Below are positions 40,556 to 49,671 of a stretch of 64,000 nucleotides of DNA, in pieces (the stretch's first letter is position 1; each line of letters opens with the position of its first letter). The notes beneath the pieces are model-generated. The model was not told the origin of the DNA and ran no database searches. It saw only the letters and a program-made list of their open reading frames with translations. The stretch lies in NCBI GenBank assembly GCA_902553005.1, contig CACDIK010000002.1:1-64000 (forward strand). The letters run 5' to 3'. The DNA is from an uncultured Alphaproteobacteria bacterium. GTDB lineage: Bacteria; Pseudomonadota; Alphaproteobacteria; HIMB59; GCA-002718135. The translations under genes were made by a program, and so were the position numbers.

Positions 40556-41068
40556 ATGCTTACAAAGACAGATTTATTTGAATTACTTAGTGTAAAAAAT
40601 AAAGATTTTCAAATTCATGATCATGATCCTTTATTTACAGTTGAAGACTCTGAAAATCTAAGGGGTGAAATTAAAGGAGCACATACAAAAAATTTATTTT
40701 TAAAAAATAAAAAAAATAATTTTTATCTTTTTAGTTGTGATGAAAATGCAAAGGTTGATTTAAAGCAATTTTCTAAATCTATCGATGCTAAAAATTTATC
40801 ATTTGCTAATGCTGAATATTTAGAACAATTTCTAGGTATAAAGCCAGGATCAGTTTCACCATTTGCCCTTCTTAACGACAAGCATAATGTTGTTGAATTT
40901 TACTTAGATGAAAAGCTTTTTAACAGTGAATTAATTAACTTCCACCCCCTAATTAACACAACAACTATAAGTATAAAGACTTCAGAATTTATAAACTTCC
41001 TCCTTGAAAATAATAAAAAAATTCATATTTTTTCTTTGGATAGTTATAGTATAGTTAAATCTTTATGA
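40556..41068 (+). CDS. YbaK/ProX-type aminoacyl-tRNA deacylase (prolyl-tRNA editing domain)
   Basis: GAHTKNLFLKNKKNNFYLF, LGIKPGSVSPFALLND. Confidence 0.92.
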   Translation: MLTKTDLFELLSVKNKDFQIHDHDPLFTVEDSENLRGEIKGAHTKNLFLKNKKNNFYLFSCDENAKVDLKQFSKSIDAKNLSFANAEYLEQFLGIKPGSVSPFALLNDKHNVVEFYLDEKLFNSELINFHPLINTTTISIKTSEFINFLLENNKKIHIFSLDSYSIVKSL

Positions 41069-41931
41069 GTGAAAATACAAATATAATCGATGTTACTGAA
41101 GCAGAGTTTAATGATCAGGTTATTGAGGCAAGTGAGAGAAAATTAATTGTTGTTGATTTTTGGGCTCCTTGGTGTGGTCCTTGTAAACAATTAACACCAA
41201 TTTTAGAAAAAATAATTTCAAAATCAGGAGACAAAATCACTTTAGTAAAAATAAATATTGATGAAAATCAACAAATTGCTGCACAATTAAGAATTCAATC
41301 AATTCCTACTGTCTACGCTTTCAAAGATAAACAAATTGTTAATGCATTTCAGGGTGTTATTCCTGAAGGCCAAATTATTGAATTTATTGAAAAGTGTTTA
41401 GGTTCTAAAATTAATGAAGACTTCACTGAATTTTATAATGAAATAGAAAGTGCTATGGCTGAAAATAAGTTTGAAGAAACTAAAGACACTCTTCTAGAAT
41501 TTATTTCTAAAAACTCAGACGAAATTAAAGGTATTTGTTTTTATTTAGAGTGTTTGATTGAACTTAAACAATTTGAAGAGGTTGAGATGTTCATTAGTTC
41601 ATTAGAAAAAGATGTACAAGATAAGGATGAAGTTAAACAGGTTTTAAAAAAAATGGAAATTGTGAAAAATAATTCATCCGGACCAAATATAAATGAGTTG
41701 CTTGGCAAACTTGAGAGTGAACCAAATAATATTGATTTAATTTTAGAAATATCAGATAAATATTTTTCAATGAAACAATATGAAAATGGAATGGATTTGC
41801 TTCTAAAAAATTATCCAAAAAATAAGGATAGTATAAAAAATAAGATGGTAGAATTTTTTGCTGTACTTGGAAATACTGATCAAATTACTATTCAGTATAG
41901 GAAAAAACTTTCACAATTAATGTTTTCATAA
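41065..41931 (+). CDS. Thioredoxin-domain protein with TPR-like C-terminus (CnoX/YbbN-like)
   Basis: VVDFWAPWCGPCKQLTPILE; C-terminal helical repeats. Confidence 0.92.
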   Translation: MSENTNIIDVTEAEFNDQVIEASERKLIVVDFWAPWCGPCKQLTPILEKIISKSGDKITLVKINIDENQQIAAQLRIQSIPTVYAFKDKQIVNAFQGVIPEGQIIEFIEKCLGSKINEDFTEFYNEIESAMAENKFEETKDTLLEFISKNSDEIKGICFYLECLIELKQFEEVEMFISSLEKDVQDKDEVKQVLKKMEIVKNNSSGPNINELLGKLESEPNNIDLILEISDKYFSMKQYENGMDLLLKNYPKNKDSIKNKMVEFFAVLGNTDQITIQYRKKLSQLMFS

Positions 41932-41932
41932 C

Positions 41933-42526
41933 ATGGAAATCCCTATTTTTCCTTTAAACGGTGCCGTCCTTTTTCCAGGAACAAGCTTGCCTCTAAATAT
42001 ATTTGAAAAAAGATATATTGAGATGGTTGACTACGCTCTTTCAAAGGAAAGGCACATAGGTATGATACAATCTGATGAAAAAAATAAACTCTATAATATT
42101 GGTTGTATTGGAAAAATTCATAGTTTTAGTGAAACAGCAGACGGACGATATTTAATTAGTCTACAGGGAACTAATTGTTTTAATGTTAAGAAAGAATTAG
42201 AAAAAAACTATAAGTTTAGGTTAGTAGAAGCTGAATTGTTGGATTTTGAAGAAGATAGGAACATCATAAATGAAAAACAAAAAAATAATCTTTTAGATAA
42301 GTATAGCCAATACATTAAAGTCAAAAAAATTAACTTAAATTTAGAAGAAATTCGAAACATAGATTTTAATCAAATTGTAAAGTTTATAGCAATGATATCC
42401 CCTTTTAGTGATATTGAAAAACAAGTTCTTTTGGAAACAAAAAATTTAAGCGATTTTTATAAAAAACTTCATTCAATTTTAGAGCTTGAAATTGTTGAAG
42501 ATAATAATAGCAAAACTATTAATTAA
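41933..42526 (+). CDS. Lon N-terminal (LON substrate-binding) domain protein
   Basis: IPIFPLNGAVLFPGTSLPLNIFEKRYIEMVDYAL. Confidence 0.93.
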   Translation: MEIPIFPLNGAVLFPGTSLPLNIFEKRYIEMVDYALSKERHIGMIQSDEKNKLYNIGCIGKIHSFSETADGRYLISLQGTNCFNVKKELEKNYKFRLVEAELLDFEEDRNIINEKQKNNLLDKYSQYIKVKKINLNLEEIRNIDFNQIVKFIAMISPFSDIEKQVLLETKNLSDFYKKLHSILELEIVEDNNSKTIN

Positions 42527-43700
42527 CACCCATAGCAAAATCGCTTATTTGATTTTTTAATTTTTTACTTTTCTCAATTAGATTGATAGCTGAAAATCTT
42601 GCATGATTAAAAATTGTATTGTCTAATTTAAAGACACTATCAACTTTGTCAGTAATTTGATAAAGCCTATAAGCTTTGAAAAAATTATCTTTCTGAAACT
42701 CTTTACAAAATATATCATCTCCCAATTCAAAACCTAGAGAGTTATATTTTTTAACAAGATTATATAGACTTTCTACATCTTGCATACCTAGATTCCATCC
42801 TTGTCCTGCAATTGGATGAAATGAATGGGCTGAGTCGCCTAAGTAAATAATTCTGTTCTCAAAAAATTTAGAGTTTAAATGAGCTTTTAAGGGAAAGCTT
42901 TGTTTGGTGATTATTTTTTTTATCTCACCCACACTTCCCTGTGTCCTTTCATTTAGAATGGAAATAATATTATTATCATCTAAGGAAAGTAAAGAATTTA
43001 TAAATTTATTATTGTTTGTCCAAACTATTGAGCTTTGAAACTGATTTTTATTTTTTTGCATTGGTAGGATTGCAAGAGGTCCATTTTTAAAGAAAAACTC
43101 ATAAGCAGTATTATAGTGATTCTTTGAGTGATAAAAATTTATTACAATTGCTTTCTTTTTATAATCTTTTTTATAAATTGGTGTTTTAAAAATTTTTCTT
43201 ATGGAACTATTTTTGCCATCACACGCGAATAGAATATTTGAATTAACATAGAAATTATTTTGCTTAGTTATAATTCTGTCGCTTTGATAAAAAATATCTT
43301 TAACATGAACATTGTTAAAAATTTCTACGTTTTTTTGTTTTTGTAATTTTTTATACAGGCAATAAAGTATAAACTCGTTTTTGACTATATATCCAAGATT
43401 GGATTTTCTTCTTTGATTGTCAAAATAAATTTTGTTTGATTGATTTCTGTCTATTATTTTAATATTCTTTATTGGTTCTGCGTGATTGCTAATATCCTTC
43501 CAAATGTTTATTTCTTCGAGAAATTTTTTTGTACCCTCTGAAATTGCTGTTGTCCTTTTATCTAAATAATTTTTATGATTAAATTTAGTGTTTTGCTCTA
43601 AAACTACTACTTTATTACCAAGTTTAGAAAGTGAGTAAGCTGCGACTGCCCCTATAAGCCCTCCTCCTATTATATTAATATTTGATTGAATTTCTTTCAT
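42519..43700 (-). CDS. UbiH/UbiF family FAD-dependent ubiquinone hydroxylase
   Basis: NIIGGGLIGAVAAYSLSKLGNKVVVLEQ; IIYLGDSAHSFHPIAGQGWNLGMQDVESL. Confidence 0.9.
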   Translation of the reverse strand: MKEIQSNINIIGGGLIGAVAAYSLSKLGNKVVVLEQNTKFNHKNYLDKRTTAISEGTKKFLEEINIWKDISNHAEPIKNIKIIDRNQSNKIYFDNQRRKSNLGYIVKNEFILYCLYKKLQKQKNVEIFNNVHVKDIFYQSDRIITKQNNFYVNSNILFACDGKNSSIRKIFKTPIYKKDYKKKAIVINFYHSKNHYNTAYEFFFKNGPLAILPMQKNKNQFQSSIVWTNNNKFINSLLSLDDNNIISILNERTQGSVGEIKKIITKQSFPLKAHLNSKFFENRIIYLGDSAHSFHPIAGQGWNLGMQDVESLYNLVKKYNSLGFELGDDIFCKEFQKDNFFKAYRLYQITDKVDSVFKLDNTIFNHARFSAINLIEKSKKLKNQISDFAMGVN

Positions 43701-43747
43701 AATTTTCTTCGAATTACCATAATCTAAATGTATTACAATCTAACTAT

Positions 43748-45970
43748 ATGTTCAAGTATGGTTCTTTTCGAAATTTTGTCATTAAATTTTTTGTAGGAAT
43801 AATTTTATTTGGTTTTGGATTAATTTATTTAGTCAGTCTATATACATTTTCCCCTAATGATCCGGGTTATCAAAATTTTAATGAAGGTGAGATTCAAAAT
43901 ATTCTGGGCCACTTTGGTGCATATTTATCAAGTTATTCATTAGTATTTATTGGAACACTAAGCTATTTATTTGCTCTATTTTTAACAATAGAAGGTGGTA
44001 GGTTTTTTCTAGGTATTGCTAATCGATTTGTAATTTTAAATTCTATATCAAATCTAGTTGGTATTATAAGTATAAATATTTCCTTAAAATCATTTGGTGA
44101 ATATTATTTAGAGAAGGGTGTATTGTCTCAGATCATTGTAGATCTATTTTCAATTATTAATTTAAATTTTTTAGATAATATTTTTGTTTATTATATCAGT
44201 AATTTTTTAATTTTTGTAATTGGACTTTTTTTAATACTTGTATCCTTTAGAACAAAAATGTCTTGGATAAATAAAATTATTCATTCGTTAAGAGTGTTCA
44301 GATATTTAAAGTTTTTGTTTTCAGTATTTAGTCTGTTAAAATATTTAAAATTTAAAAAAAGAACTTCTAAAAAAACTTTGAGGAGTGAGCCAACTATTAA
44401 AAAAAGAAATTATGTAAATATAAATAGAAATAGTAATTTAAGCACTAAAACTGAAAAACAACTAGAATTGGATAACTTCAGTTTTAGTCTTCCTTCAAAA
44501 GATCTTCTTTCAATATCAAACTTTAAAAAAAATCAAAATAAAGAACTCGATAAGATAAATACTGATGCGGCTTTAAAATTAGAAAAGACACTTTCCGAAT
44601 ATGGTGTTGAAGGAAAGATAATTGGTTTTAGTAGTGGTCCTATTGTTACCTTGTTTGAGTTTGTTCCAAATGCAGGTATCAAATCGAGTAAAGTTATAGG
44701 TTTATCAGATGATATTGCTCGAGCAATGTCCTCTATCTCTGCTAGAATTTCAACTCAACCAGGTAAAACCAGTTTAGGAATCGAAATACCAAACAGTAAA
44801 AGGGAAAGTGTTTTGTTTGGGGATTTAATTAAAGAAGGAGAGTTTGAGATAGAAAACGATTCTCTAACACTCGCACTAGGAAAGGATATATCTGGAAAAA
44901 GTATTTTTGCAAATTTAGAACGAATGCCACATCTCTTAATAGCTGGAACAACAGGTTCTGGAAAATCAGTAGGCATTAACACAATGATCTTAAGTATTTT
45001 ATATAAATTTAAACCCAATGAGTGCAAATTAATTTTGATCGATCCTAAAATGTTAGAACTAAGTATTTATGAAGATATTCCTCATTTATTAACACCTGTT
45101 GTAACAGATCCAAAAAAAGCTGTTTTTGCTCTTAAATGGGTCGTGAGAGAAATGGAAAACAGATATAAATTGATGAGTTCTTTAAATGTCAAAAATATAG
45201 ATTCCTATAATGATAAGGTTGTTAGAACTGTTTCATCTGGAAGAAAAATTTATAGAGAGGTTCAAACCGGAATTGATGATGACTCAAGAAAGCCAATAAT
45301 TGAAAAACAAGAAATTCTTCTAGAAAAAATGCCTTACATAGTTGTTGTAATTGACGAGATGGCTGATTTAATGATGGTTGCAGGAAAAGAAGTAGAGTCA
45401 TTAGTACAAAGATTAGCTCAGATGGCTAGAGCCTCTGGTATACATCTTATAACAGCAACACAAAGACCTAGTGTTGATGTTATTACTGGAACGATAAAAG
45501 CAAATTTTCCAAGTCGTATAAGTTATAAAGTATCAAGTAAGTTTGATAGTAGAACAATATTAAATGAAATGGGAGCGGAACAACTACTAGGAAGTGGTGA
45601 TATGTTATTTTTGGAAAACGGGGGTATTATTAAAAGACTACATGGTGGGTTTGTTGCAGAAAATGAAGTTGATAGGGTTGTAGCTCATATAAAAAAACAA
45701 GCTACATTTGATCATAAAAATGAAATTTCTCTATTTGAAGATGATTTAAGCTCTACAATGAGAGAGGATTTGATTTCAAATAATAATGATGAATTATATA
45801 GTAAAGCGGTTGATATAGTTATCAAACAACAAAAAGTTTCTACTAGTTATGTTCAACGATATCTTCAGATTGGCTACAATAGAGCAGCTAGAATTATAGA
45901 AAAAATGGAAGAAGATGGAATTATCAGTGAGGCGAACAACGCAGGTAAAAGATATGTTCTTAAAAAGTAA
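43748..45970 (+). CDS. ftsK: DNA translocase FtsK
   Basis: N-terminal TMs; LLIAGTTGSGKSVGINTMILSILYK; VVVIDEMADLMMVAGKEVE; C-terminal gamma winged helix. Confidence 0.97.
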   Translation: MFKYGSFRNFVIKFFVGIILFGFGLIYLVSLYTFSPNDPGYQNFNEGEIQNILGHFGAYLSSYSLVFIGTLSYLFALFLTIEGGRFFLGIANRFVILNSISNLVGIISINISLKSFGEYYLEKGVLSQIIVDLFSIINLNFLDNIFVYYISNFLIFVIGLFLILVSFRTKMSWINKIIHSLRVFRYLKFLFSVFSLLKYLKFKKRTSKKTLRSEPTIKKRNYVNINRNSNLSTKTEKQLELDNFSFSLPSKDLLSISNFKKNQNKELDKINTDAALKLEKTLSEYGVEGKIIGFSSGPIVTLFEFVPNAGIKSSKVIGLSDDIARAMSSISARISTQPGKTSLGIEIPNSKRESVLFGDLIKEGEFEIENDSLTLALGKDISGKSIFANLERMPHLLIAGTTGSGKSVGINTMILSILYKFKPNECKLILIDPKMLELSIYEDIPHLLTPVVTDPKKAVFALKWVVREMENRYKLMSSLNVKNIDSYNDKVVRTVSSGRKIYREVQTGIDDDSRKPIIEKQEILLEKMPYIVVVIDEMADLMMVAGKEVESLVQRLAQMARASGIHLITATQRPSVDVITGTIKANFPSRISYKVSSKFDSRTILNEMGAEQLLGSGDMLFLENGGIIKRLHGGFVAENEVDRVVAHIKKQATFDHKNEISLFEDDLSSTMREDLISNNNDELYSKAVDIVIKQQKVSTSYVQRYLQIGYNRAARIIEKMEEDGIISEANNAGKRYVLKK

Positions 45971-46541
45971 ATATATAAATTATTTGTGTATTATAATTTT
46001 TTTAAATTTTTCTAACAGCGTTGATGCAAATACTAAAACTAAGATTCTAGATTATTTAAATTCTCTTCAATATTTTTCTGCATCATTTATTCAAAATGAT
46101 AATGAAACCTTAAGTGAAGGGATGGTTTACATTGGGGATAAAAGAGTAAGAGCTGAATATTTATCACCTTCAAAAATTTTAATAGTTTTAGATGAGGATA
46201 AGGCTATGTATTATAATTATGAATTAGAAGAAGATGAGTTTTTTAATCCCAAAAACACAAATGCTTGGTTCTTTTATGATATTTTTAGAAATCCAAATTT
46301 TTTTGAAGATAGTAAAATAAAAATTAAAAATAAAGAAATAATACTTGAAAAAAGTGGTTTTAATAATCAAGAAACAAAATATTTAATAAATGTTTATTTT
46401 GAAAATAATCCAATGATATTAAGAAAAATAGAGGTTTTCATAAATGATGAATTCCTTCAAATATCTATTTTTAATCATAGTTATAATGAAGATTTTGATA
46501 AAGATTTTTTTAAATTGATAAACCCAAGCCTTCTTGGTTAA
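45954..46541 (+). CDS. lolA: LolA-like outer-membrane lipoprotein carrier (start refined from 45915)
   Basis: MFLKSKYINYLCIIIFLNFSNSVDA signal peptide; LQYFSASFIQNDNETLSEGMVYIGDKRVRAEYLSPSKILIVLD. Confidence 0.8.
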   Translation: MFLKSKYINYLCIIIFLNFSNSVDANTKTKILDYLNSLQYFSASFIQNDNETLSEGMVYIGDKRVRAEYLSPSKILIVLDEDKAMYYNYELEEDEFFNPKNTNAWFFYDIFRNPNFFEDSKIKIKNKEIILEKSGFNNQETKYLINVYFENNPMILRKIEVFINDEFLQISIFNHSYNEDFDKDFFKLINPSLLG

Positions 46542-47134
46542 ATTGTTATTAACAATTTATCATTTTTTGATTGTATTTTGATAACTGTGTTTATTTGATT
46601 CATTTTTTTTCTTATTCTTGTAAGGTGACTATCAAGTGAGTTTGTTTGTATTGTACTCTTGATGTTTAAAATATTTTCTTGAATAAAATTTTTTGTGCCT
46701 TCTTTTTCATAAATTAAATAACTTAAAATTTCTGATTCTAATTTAGTTAAGTAGCAGAAAGAATTATTATTTATATTTGTCATTTTCTCGTTAATAATAG
46801 TAATATCGTGAAATATAATTTTTATATTTTCTAAAAAATTTTTAGTTATAGTTTTTATCTGGTTAATTGATATTGGTGTTTTTATTAATTGGTTATTAAT
46901 TTTCATACTTTCATTTTCTATATTTGATAATATTAGAAAGTTCCCTTTTAATTTTTTAAAATCAAATGGTTTTGTTCTTTTATCATTATTTAAGATTATA
47001 ATATTTATATTATTGTTTTCGATATAATTTTGAGTTTCACTGAGACTCATAAAATATAACTCATAATCAGAAAATAACTCGCTCAAGAAAAAATTAATTT
47101 TTTTATCTGAAAATATATTTATTTTATTTTTCAA
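46538..47134 (-). CDS. Response-regulator-like protein with C-terminal winged-helix domain
   Basis: Receiver-like N-terminus lacking clear phospho-Asp pocket; C-terminal LTKLESEILSYLIYEKE...DSHLTRIRKKMNQI wHTH. Confidence 0.6.
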   Translation of the reverse strand: MKNKINIFSDKKINFFLSELFSDYELYFMSLSETQNYIENNNINIIILNNDKRTKPFDFKKLKGNFLILSNIENESMKINNQLIKTPISINQIKTITKNFLENIKIIFHDITIINEKMTNINNNSFCYLTKLESEILSYLIYEKEGTKNFIQENILNIKSTIQTNSLDSHLTRIRKKMNQINTVIKIQSKNDKLLITI

Positions 47135-47769
47135 TTTCTTTTACCAAACAGAATTGTTCCAAGTCTTATATAGGCTGGTTTAAAAGGGAGTGCTTCTTTA
47201 TAGTCTCCACTCATGCCTATACTAAGTTTACTAATACTATTTTCTTTTGCTAAGTTTTGAAGTTGTTTAAAATGATATTTTGGATCATCTGCTATGGGGG
47301 GTATACACATAAGCCCTTGTATATTTAAATTAATTTCATTTTTTAAGAAGAAAAGAAAGTCTTTAGTATCTTCAGGAAAAATTCCACTCTTGGATTTTTC
47401 TCTTCCAGTATTTATTTGAACGAAAAACTTTTTATCTTTTAACAAATACTGGTGTTTAGAAAATTCCTTTGCAATTTTTTCTCTATCTACGGTGTGAAAA
47501 ACATCAAACAATGATAGAGCATCCTTTACTTTGTTTGATTGTAAGGGGCCTGTTAGGTGTAATTCAATTTTTGGATTGTCTTTTTTTATATTTACAAATT
47601 TGTTTTTTGCTTCTTGAACTCTGTTTTCTCCAAAAATGTGTACACCCTCTTTTATAGCCTCAATAACGCTCTCTAGTGGGTGGTTTTTAGAAATTGCAAC
47701 AATTTTCCCTGTTTTGCTGTGTTTTTCTAATATTTCCCTAATTTCATTGAATTTTTCTATATTAAACAT
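47131..47769 (-). CDS. YggS/PROSC family PLP-binding protein (start refined from 47847)
   Basis: VAISKNHPLESVIEAIKEGVHIFGENRVQEAKNKF; LSIGMSGDYKEA; YIRLGTILFGKR. Confidence 0.93.
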   Translation of the reverse strand: MFNIEKFNEIREILEKHSKTGKIVAISKNHPLESVIEAIKEGVHIFGENRVQEAKNKFVNIKKDNPKIELHLTGPLQSNKVKDALSLFDVFHTVDREKIAKEFSKHQYLLKDKKFFVQINTGREKSKSGIFPEDTKDFLFFLKNEINLNIQGLMCIPPIADDPKYHFKQLQNLAKENSISKLSIGMSGDYKEALPFKPAYIRLGTILFGKRN

Positions 47770-47868
47770 AAAAATAGATGTTGTAAAAAAACAACATAAT
47801 TTAAAAAAATATAATAAATCATTATGCTTTTTTTGAACTTTATTCAATTTTTAAATAATAGGATCTTC

Positions 47869-47908
47869 AATACAAGTTTGTTTCTTGTATTTAATGAATA
47901 TTCATTAA
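47869..47908 (+). promoter_or_regulatory. Stacked dyads in porin 5' leader: aatacaag-N7-cttgtatt then 18-bp palindrome ttaatgaatattcattaa
   Basis: Exact inverted repeats at 47869-47876/47884-47891 and 47891-47908, just upstream of aaaaggag RBS. Confidence 0.6.
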
Positions 47909-47924
47909 CTCAAAAGGAGTAATT

Positions 47925-48968
47925 ATGAAAAAAGAACTATTATTGGGAACTGCTCTAGTTTCTACGCTTGGCGCTGCTTCAGTTGCTGAAGCTGTAACAG
48001 CTACTATGAGCGGTAATCACCAAACTGGTATTGAGTTTGATTCACCAAATGGTGGAACTGACACAAATTCTCAGACTCAAGACAACAACTTTACTGTGTC
48101 ATTATCAGAAACTACTGATGGCGGTATGACTATTTCTTCAAGCTTTATGCTTATGAATGAAAATGCTGCTGCTGGTGATTTAGATGCTGGTTTCACTTTA
48201 GCATTTACTGATGGATCTAAGCTTGATGTAATTAATGCTGGTAACGCATCTGGTACACATGACATTTCTATCCCAGGTTCAGCTGGTGCAGAAGGTGTAA
48301 CAACTGCAACTACTAACTCAGCAGAAACTGGTTTAGATTTTGCAACTGGTGCATCTAAACAAGGTATTGAGTATCACACAGCTTCTGATTTCTTAGCTGA
48401 TGGACTAAAAATGTCTTTCTCAGCTTCAACAGATGGTGGTGAAACTGCTGGTACAACTTACAGAATTGACGGTCACGTTGCGATTGGTGCTACTTATGTA
48501 ACTGATCTTGGTGACAGCGCTGTAACAATTGGTGCTGGTTGGTCTGAAGTAGACGGATCAAAAACTAGTACTTCTGCATCAAATGACACTGGTGGTTTCC
48601 ATGTTGGTCTAAGTGCTGTAACTGGTGACTTAACTGTTGCTGTTGGTTTTGCTGATGGTAACAAAGTTGGTACTGGTATCAAAGGCGCAAAAGAAATGAG
48701 TGCTGATGTTGTAAAAGCTGGTATTAAATATGTATCTGGTGATCTAACATTTAATGTTGGTATTGCTTCAGGTGATTCAAAAGATAATACTATTGGTTCT
48801 ATCTCTGGATCTGATGATTCAAAAGATGTAACTTCAGCTAGTGTTTCTTATGCTGTAGCTGCTGGTGTAACTGCACTTCTTGGTTATACCTCTGTAGAAG
48901 CAAGTGATGAAGGTGCTTCATCAACTGATGGATCAGCTTGGTACATCGGTGCTAATATGGCATTTTAA
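47925..48968 (+). CDS. Outer-membrane porin (Gram-negative porin family)
   Basis: Signal peptide MKKELLLGTALVSTLGAASVAEA; beta-strand-rich, C-terminal SAWYIGANMAF terminal aromatic. Confidence 0.88.
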   Translation: MKKELLLGTALVSTLGAASVAEAVTATMSGNHQTGIEFDSPNGGTDTNSQTQDNNFTVSLSETTDGGMTISSSFMLMNENAAAGDLDAGFTLAFTDGSKLDVINAGNASGTHDISIPGSAGAEGVTTATTNSAETGLDFATGASKQGIEYHTASDFLADGLKMSFSASTDGGETAGTTYRIDGHVAIGATYVTDLGDSAVTIGAGWSEVDGSKTSTSASNDTGGFHVGLSAVTGDLTVAVGFADGNKVGTGIKGAKEMSADVVKAGIKYVSGDLTFNVGIASGDSKDNTIGSISGSDDSKDVTSASVSYAVAAGVTALLGYTSVEASDEGASSTDGSAWYIGANMAF

Positions 48969-48990
48969 TTAAAGATTTTATATCTTATAA

Positions 48991-49020
48991 AACGGCACTT
49001 TAACGAGTGCCGTTTTTTTT
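48991..49020 (+). terminator. Rho-independent terminator after porin
   Basis: aacggcact-ttaacg-agtgccgtt followed by T-run (T8). Confidence 0.93.
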
Positions 49021-49059
49021 ATATTTTACATTTAGTCGACTATACAATAATTATATTAA

Positions 49060-49668
49060 ATGATTTTAACCCGATTAATTATCTCTTTTTTGTTACTTTT
49101 TATCTTTTCTTGTAACAGTAATAAGAGCGATGAGGAAATGGATGAGTTGTGGTCAAAAGCGCAAACAACTGGTGAGATAGTAAATAGATCTGGGACAAAA
49201 TTTAATACAGCTACAAATAAAGAGTTAGCAATAAGAGACGCTGAAACCAGACTTCAATCAGGTGGTGGTTTGTTTGGGAAGGGCGGTATGTCCTTGGGTG
49301 GTATTATGGGAGGAAATAATCAAGAACAAAACATGTCAGAGGGGATGATTGCAATGTCAGTAAATCCGTTTCTTTGGAGAGCTGCATTAGAAACTATTGA
49401 TTTTATGCCTCTTAGCTCAGCTGATCAAATTGGAGGCACAATTATTACCGACTGGTATTCTACAACAAGCAATGAGAAAGAGCGTTGCAAACTTAATATT
49501 TTTATTACAGGTTTAAATCTTAAAACAGAGAATCTTAGGGTGGTATCTTTTTGTCAAGAATTTAAAAACCCTACTTGGATAAACAAAGAAACAGAGAAGG
49601 AAAATAATATTAAGATAGAAAACGCAATATTGAATAAAGCAAAAAAATTAAAACTACAATCAAGTTAA
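49060..49668 (+). CDS. DUF3576-like lipoprotein
   Basis: Lipobox LLFIFSC; EMIAMSVNPFLWRAALETIDFMPLSSADQIGGTIITDWY-type conserved core upstream of leuS. Confidence 0.8.
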   Translation: MILTRLIISFLLLFIFSCNSNKSDEEMDELWSKAQTTGEIVNRSGTKFNTATNKELAIRDAETRLQSGGGLFGKGGMSLGGIMGGNNQEQNMSEGMIAMSVNPFLWRAALETIDFMPLSSADQIGGTIITDWYSTTSNEKERCKLNIFITGLNLKTENLRVVSFCQEFKNPTWINKETEKENNIKIENAILNKAKKLKLQSS

Positions 49669-49671
49669 AAA

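Noticed and set aside
48077-48682. Antisense ORFs inside the porin gene
   Set aside because: Shadow ORFs caused by the higher-GC, biased codon usage of the porin
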